64,000 nucleotides of DNA from Perilla frutescens (Eukaryota; Streptophyta; Magnoliopsida; Lamiales; Lamiaceae): positions 7,835,001-7,899,000 of the forward strand of contig BRKX01000007.1 of NCBI GenBank assembly GCA_026008535.1. The letters are read 5' to 3'. Under the pieces are notes generated by a model. The model was not told the DNA's origin. It saw only the letters and a program-made list of their open reading frames with translations, and ran no database searches. Positions within the stretch are counted from its first letter, which is position 1. Every line of letters starts with the position of its first letter. This document shows positions 59,097 to 64,000 of the stretch, one piece after another. The translations under genes and the position numbers were made by a program.

Positions 59097-60776
59097 AGCT
59101 TTTCTTGCTTTATTTTATTTTTCTTATTTCATTTAGTTGCTTATTTGTCTTAAAAATAAAATAAAATTCCTAGTCCAGCTTTTTTATGCAGATTCCTTTT
59201 CTAGAGCTGCCGCTATCCTTGCTGAGCTCATGGAGCTATTTAACCATCACCAAGCTGGAACACTGCACTGGAGTGCCGTCTATATGCCCTTACTGACCGT
59301 CTCTCCCCTTGATTGCCAGTTTGCCCTCTCTATCCCTTTGTTTTTATTTTTCTTTCATTCATGTTATGTCCTTTTTGTTGGCTCTCTTTCCTACACAGTG
59401 AGGACACTGTGTTGTCTAAGTGTGGGGGGGATGAAGTTGTTGTTTTTGTGTCTGGTTCTTTTCTAAATCGAAAAAAAAAACAAAAACTTTTGTGTTTTGC
59501 TTATTTTTGTTGAGTATTGGCTACCTGAGATTGAAATGTACAAGGAGAAAGGATTATAGCATGGATTGTCTGGGCTTGTTTGATTGATTCTCTTGTGATT
59601 GAATTGTGCTAATGCTCGTATGTGTTCTTGGACGATGAAATGTGCAACTTGATCAACTTTTGATGAGCTTCTTAAACGTGAGATTTGAGCCTATTGAGCA
59701 TGAACATTATATAGAAAGCTCAATTTCATTCTTTTGCTGAGTGTGTCGGATTTGAATGCTGAATTTCTGATTTGCCTTGTTGTCATGGTCATACTGCTTG
59801 TGAGTTTCCTTTTGCATGAAAATGATAAAGGCATGTAGGATTAACCATTGCTTTGGCCTGAATAAATTATCCATACCTGACATTATCCCTTAGTGAGCTC
59901 ATTTGTGCCTGAATCCTTTCTTTCTTGATTAATAGCCACTAAATATTTCAGCCTTAGCTTGTTTTGGCCTGCTCTTGTCCCTTGAAAGCATGTGAGTTAT
60001 ATTGGATTGTGTTGAGATAAGTTCGACATCTACTTAAAGGTAGTTGATGCTGGAAGAAAAAAAAAGAGAATATGTAAACTCCTGTCCTATTCCTAGAACA
60101 AAAGAAAAAAAAAGAGAAAGAAAAAAAAAAAGAGAAAAAAAAAAAACTGGTTCGTATGCCCATACTGGACTTGAAACTGGTTCGTATGCCCATACTGGAC
60201 GTGGAGGAAATAGGGCTGTACCCGATTGAAGTTAAAATTTTGTTGCCCTGTATAGCTTTGAAGACCAGCACTTAACTTAGAGTTCGTGGGATCTTTGAGA
60301 AGTTGCAGCCGAACTTGGTTAATGTGTTTTGATATGCTTACATGCTTTCATCTTATTTAAGCCACTTATCCAAATTATCCTACCTAAGCACCCTAGCCCC
60401 ATTACAACCCATTTCAAAGACCTTTTAATTTGTGCATAGTTCTTACTTGCTTGGTAGTGGTTTTGACATATGGGCAAATCTATGTTTGAAGGCATCAAGT
60501 CACGACTTGAGTGAATTTAAATTTATCCTTACCTTCTTTTGAGAGAAATTGAGTGAACCTTGGTGAGGCAGGATCGATTTGCACATTTTTGACTTGAATG
60601 AAAAACATGTGTTTATTTCATGAAACAAGAGAAGGGTCAGTGGATTGTGGATGGTTGTGTTGTAATCTCAACTTTGAGTATTTTCAGTTCAAGAAGCCAA
60701 TGCTTAACTTGTCATTTTCTGAGTTTTATTTAGAGTCTGTCTTTTATTTAGATATGCTCGAGGACGAGCATTGTCT
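59097..60776 (+). other. Non-coding 3' region of the gag-only element
   Basis: No gene. Contains a first PPT-like motif AAGTGTGGGGGGGAT (59418-59431), an A-rich tract (60052-60146) and two exact GTATGCCCATAC palindromes (60154-60165, 60184-60195) in a 31-bp direct repeat (CTGGTTCGTATGCCC). Short frames at 59137-59513, 60044-60229 and 60598-60849 show no domain. Confidence 0.75.
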
Positions 60777-60790
60777 AAGTGTGGGGGGAT
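60777..60790 (+). promoter_or_regulatory. Polypurine tract before LTR 2
   Basis: AAGTGTGGGGGGAT, one base before the LTR start TGATTGGG. Confidence 0.85.
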
Positions 60791-60791
60791 T

Positions 60792-62169
60792 TGATTGGGT
60801 CATTTCTACCTATTTATTTTGGGCCAATTTGATGAGATTATTAGTGTGAATTACCTTGTAATGACATCTTTTGGAAGAATGTTGTGTTTGAGAGTTTTGC
60901 AGGGAATTAACACAAAGTTAGAGAAATTGGCATGCTTTTGGTAGGAAAACAGAAAGAGCAAGGAAAAGCTGAAGCTGGAAACTCGGGAGGACCAGGCCGT
61001 ATGGGCATACTGAAGGGAAACCATGCCGTATGGGCATACCGCAGGAAGGACTGGGCCGAGAACCTGAAAACTGGGTCTGAGCGTGAATTTTATGGGCCTG
61101 AACGCGGGATTTACTAAAGCCCATGGGCTGGACGCGGAATTGAGAGTTCCCACCGCCTTGGAATCTCTATTTTTATCTCTTTCCTTATTAGATTAGGTTT
61201 AGGATTCTATTTCCATGATTAAATAATTGTATTTAAGGATATTAACATAGATTAGGATTTATCCAATTCATATACAGACGTGAACAGTAACATCAAAAAC
61301 ACTATTCCAGCAGATTTTATTTCATCTTTCTCGTTAGTTTCATCATGTTCTGCTCGTTATTATTTTGTAGTTCGAATTCAATTATGAATTCGAGCTAGAC
61401 TCATTCTTATTCCGGTGAAGATTAACGAAGCCCTGGCGTAATTATACTGTGAGATCTAATTGTTCTTTTTATTTTGATTAATTGCATGTATCTGTTATTC
61501 TCTGTAATTCGAGTCGTTAATTGTTTCGATATTGCTAGGTAGGTGCACATACTTAGTAATTCGGAATTAATTAGTAGCCAATTAAACCGGCCATCCGTAA
61601 TTGTGGTTTAAGTTTAATTAGTGGTAAAACGGTTCTTCAGAGCCAGGGGAATAACAGTCTAAATTCAACGGTCCTGTGTCAGAGTCTGTTGGTTTTGAAT
61701 CGGGTTTCTCTAGTTCTTAATGCTGTCGGCTCATTAAATCTATAGAGTGTCTCTTACGGTTGTCAGTCGATTAGGGAAATAATTGGTGAAGTGTCTTCCT
61801 GATTATCGAGAAACTAAGGAGAAATTAGGTTGCGTCAGTAAGTGTCTTCGGTGGCTATAACTGGTTTGCATGAATTAATTGGAATTATCTTTGCATCGAG
61901 GATCGGTATGATTAAGTTAGGGTGGAGTTAATTGGAAACCGGAATGCTTTTTATAATCTGTTAAACCCGTTTTCTCTATTTATTTATTATTTTCGTTCAG
62001 TTTATTTTACAACCACAAAATTATTTGGAAAGTTAAGTTCTGCAGATTGAGGGTTTAGAATAATTCTCGCCGGTCCCTTGGGAGACGATCCTGCTCGCCG
62101 CTGTACTCTGCAGTAAGGGCTTACCGACGGAAGTCGGGACATTTATTTTTGGTGAAAAACGACGCACCA
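60792..62169 (+). mobile_element. LTR 2 of the gag-only array
   Basis: Same length as LTR 1, period 5043 bp. It serves as the 3' LTR of the first unit and the 5' LTR of the second. The palindromes at 60999-61010 and 61028-61039 are both in the GTATGGGCATAC form. Confidence 0.9.
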
Positions 62170-62174
62170 AATTT

Positions 62175-62192
62175 TGGCGCCGTTGCCGGGGA
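62175..62192 (+). promoter_or_regulatory. Primer binding site of the second unit, tRNA-Asp
   Basis: TGGCGCCGTTGCCGGGGA, showing that LTR 2 is followed by a real internal domain rather than host DNA. Confidence 0.93.
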
Positions 62193-62280
62193 TCGGTTTT
62201 TAAGCAGTAATTATTCTTATATTTTCAGTTTGTATTTTTTTTTTCTTTCTTTCTTTATTTTATTTTTTTTCGAGGGAAAC

Positions 62281-64000
62281 ATGGCTAACAACGGGAATCA
62301 AGCTCTCGTAAATGCTCCCGAACCTGAACCTCTCATCAAAGAGCTTGGACGCCATAGAAACAATAGGCCCATTTGCATCGTGTTGCCTACCATTGCAAAC
62401 AATTCAGAGATACAACCTGGTTTCATACAGGTTTTGCCAAAGTTTAGTGATTTGCCGGGAGAGAGTGCGCACAAGCACTTGTCTGAATTCGACCTCGTCT
62501 GCTCCACTCTGAGGCCACAAGGTTTTACCGTCGATAATCTGAGGTTACTAACCTTTTCTCATACATTGCAGGGAAAAGCGAGAGACTGGCTGTTTGATCT
62601 TCCACCTAGGTCGATCACCACTTGGAATGAGTTGGAGGAACAATTTCTACGCAAGTTCTTTCCTGAATCAAGAGCTGCAAACCTGAGGATGGCGATTAGC
62701 GGCATCAAACAGAAGCAAAATGAGAGCTTAGCAGACTACTGGGAGAGATTCCAACAGTTGTGCCGTAAATGTCCAGACCACGGTTTCTCCGAATATCAAT
62801 TGTTCACTAACTATTTTTACAGTGGTATGTCTACCTTTGACAGGAAAATTGTAGATGCTGCTAGTGGAGGATCCCTCACAAACAAAACTCTGGCCGAGGC
62901 AAAACAACTCATAATCGACATGGTTTCTGGCGGCCAGCAGTATGAAGAGGAGGACGATGACCGGTATAGATCTGTGAAGGTGCTTGAGCGAGCTGAGAGC
63001 TCCGGCGTTAATGAGAAGATAGATGCTCTGACTTCTCTAGTTCGAGGTCTAGCTGTGGCGCAAGCTCAAAATATCCGCTGTGGAGTCTGCTCGAAGAATG
63101 GCCATTCCACTGATGCTTGTCCTGCCTTGTACGATCCTCGTACTGAGCAAGCCCACTATGGGTCTGGTGATGCACAATATGATGCCCAAAGATGGAGGAA
63201 TTATGATCCATACTCAGACACATACAATCCAGATTGGATGGACCATCCAAACCTCGACTGGAGACAGCCGCAGGGCAGTCAGTATGCCCATACTGACAAG
63301 CCTGTTCCCAGTATGAGTGAGATTATGAAGTGCCTCGAGCAGAGCAGTGCCTTGGTGAACAATTTGGCACAAAGTCAGAAGGCGTTCCAGCAGGAGACTC
63401 AGGCTGCCCTCGGAAGTATGGGTACACAGATCACTCAGCTTGCCACTCAAATGAACAAAATGCAGATGAATCAAGGCAAACTCCCTTTCCAAACTGAAAT
63501 GAATCCAAGAGCGCATGTGTGCGCTATCACTTTGAGAAGTGCGGAGGAGTTGGATGACGTGGAGGCTAAGAAGGAAAATAACCCGCAGTATGGGCATACT
63601 GCACAGACTGAAAACAAATCAAGTGCAGAAGAAGAACAGCCAACTTCCGAGTCTGCTCCTACTGAGGTAAAATCTGAAACTAAAGTTCCTAACCCTCTGA
63701 TTGCAGCTCCTTTTCCTTTCAGGTTGGTTCGAAATAAGACGGAGGATGATGATAAAGAGATCTTTGAGCTGTTCAAGAAGGTACTCTTTGGTGGGCTGAC
63801 TGAAACCAATGCAATAACAGAAGAAGACGAGGAGATTCGAGACGACATCATGCAGCTGTACACCACCAGTGAATTTTCAACTCGACATCTGACGGGCCGT
63901 ATGCCCTTACCGACCAACTCAAAACTGATGTTACCATCTCATGTGAAGGCCCCTGTGCTGGGGCTGAAAAGGAAAAAAGGAAGGTTGGTCAAGCTTGTAA
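62281..64000 (+). CDS. gag: Gag protein, second unit, cut by window end
   Basis: Starts at the same ATG context as the first gag and stays open to the window edge, 573 codons. As far as I compared, it is identical to 57239-58958; the leader upstream differs by one T in a T-run. Same gag domain, zinc knuckle and GTATG-CATAC palindromes (63282-63293, 63588-63599). It is the second unit of a tandem array whose next LTR would lie about 1.8 kb past the end. Confidence 0.92.
   Translation, partial: MANNGNQALVNAPEPEPLIKELGRHRNNRPICIVLPTIANNSEIQPGFIQVLPKFSDLPGESAHKHLSEFDLVCSTLRPQGFTVDNLRLLTFSHTLQGKARDWLFDLPPRSITTWNELEEQFLRKFFPESRAANLRMAISGIKQKQNESLADYWERFQQLCRKCPDHGFSEYQLFTNYFYSGMSTFDRKIVDAASGGSLTNKTLAEAKQLIIDMVSGGQQYEEEDDDRYRSVKVLERAESSGVNEKIDALTSLVRGLAVAQAQNIRCGVCSKNGHSTDACPALYDPRTEQAHYGSGDAQYDAQRWRNYDPYSDTYNPDWMDHPNLDWRQPQGSQYAHTDKPVPSMSEIMKCLEQSSALVNNLAQSQKAFQQETQAALGSMGTQITQLATQMNKMQMNQGKLPFQTEMNPRAHVCAITLRSAEELDDVEAKKENNPQYGHTAQTENKSSAEEEQPTSESAPTEVKSETKVPNPLIAAPFPFRLVRNKTEDDDKEIFELFKKVLFGGLTETNAITEEDEEIRDDIMQLYTTSEFSTRHLTGRMPLPTNSKLMLPSHVKAPVLGLKRKKGRLVKLV

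Larger units (their letters stand above)
55749..62169 (+). mobile_element. Gag-only LTR retrotransposon (TR-GAG type, Athila-like)
   Basis: LTR 55749-57126, internal 57127-60791, LTR 60792-62169 (both LTRs 1378 bp). The internal part has a tRNA-Asp primer site, one intact gag ORF, the GGGAGGCAACCC hairpin, two PPT motifs and no pol. Candidate left duplication CTCCT (55744-55748) cannot be tested because the next copy starts at once on the right. Gag-only elements with intact ends are called TR-GAGs. This one needs protease, RT and integrase from another element. Confidence 0.88.

Overview
The window is transposable-element sequence from a flowering-plant nuclear genome, probably a dicot. The evidence is plant-type Ty3/gypsy (Athila-like) gag-pol, Del/Tekay-style LTR ends (TGTA...TACA), a Sirevirus-like copia LTR, a Helitron with an intron-bearing Rep-helicase gene, a CACTA-like element, a Stowaway MITE and a Mutator-type MITE. 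I found no convincing host gene, tRNA, rRNA or CRISPR. Species cannot be fixed from the sequence.

Layout. 1-5518: decayed autonomous-type Helitron (+), interrupted by a Mutator-like MITE (200-911, 10-bp target duplication). 5685-8503: CACTA-like non-autonomous element with a minisatellite and large hairpins. 8856-16298: Sirevirus-like copia remnant, split by a 3.3-kb gypsy-type solo LTR (10473-13776, duplication CAAGC). 16299-24880: mostly AT-rich non-coding sequence with a Stowaway MITE, microsatellites and short tandem repeats. 24880-27440: part of a non-coding LTR element. 27441-39869: Athila-like gypsy element (-), with LTRs, tRNA-Asp primer site, gag-protease-RT-RNaseH-integrase carrying two breaks, and an extra ORF after pol. 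39870-42700: an inverted LTR fragment interrupted by a solo LTR (40715-42560, +). 44644-55748: an LTR of the same gypsy-type family, interrupted at 45065-53729 by a complete, very young, gene-free LTR element (LARD-like, duplication GGCTT). 55749-64000: an Athila-like element that carries only gag (TR-GAG type), in a tandem LTR-gag-LTR-gag arrangement running off the window.

How the parts relate. The insertions are nested: MITE in Helitron, solo LTR in copia, Athila-like element in a LARD-type LTR, and both a LARD and a gag-only array in another LARD-type LTR. The gag-only element and the LARD lack their own enzymes and would have to use enzymes from related gypsy elements. The Athila-like element here shares the tRNA-Asp primer site, the polypurine motif and a post-CDS hairpin with the gag-only element, so its lineage is a plausible helper; this copy is broken. 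The youngest signals are the LARD (two differences seen between 2864-bp LTRs) and the gag-only array (gag copies that look identical).
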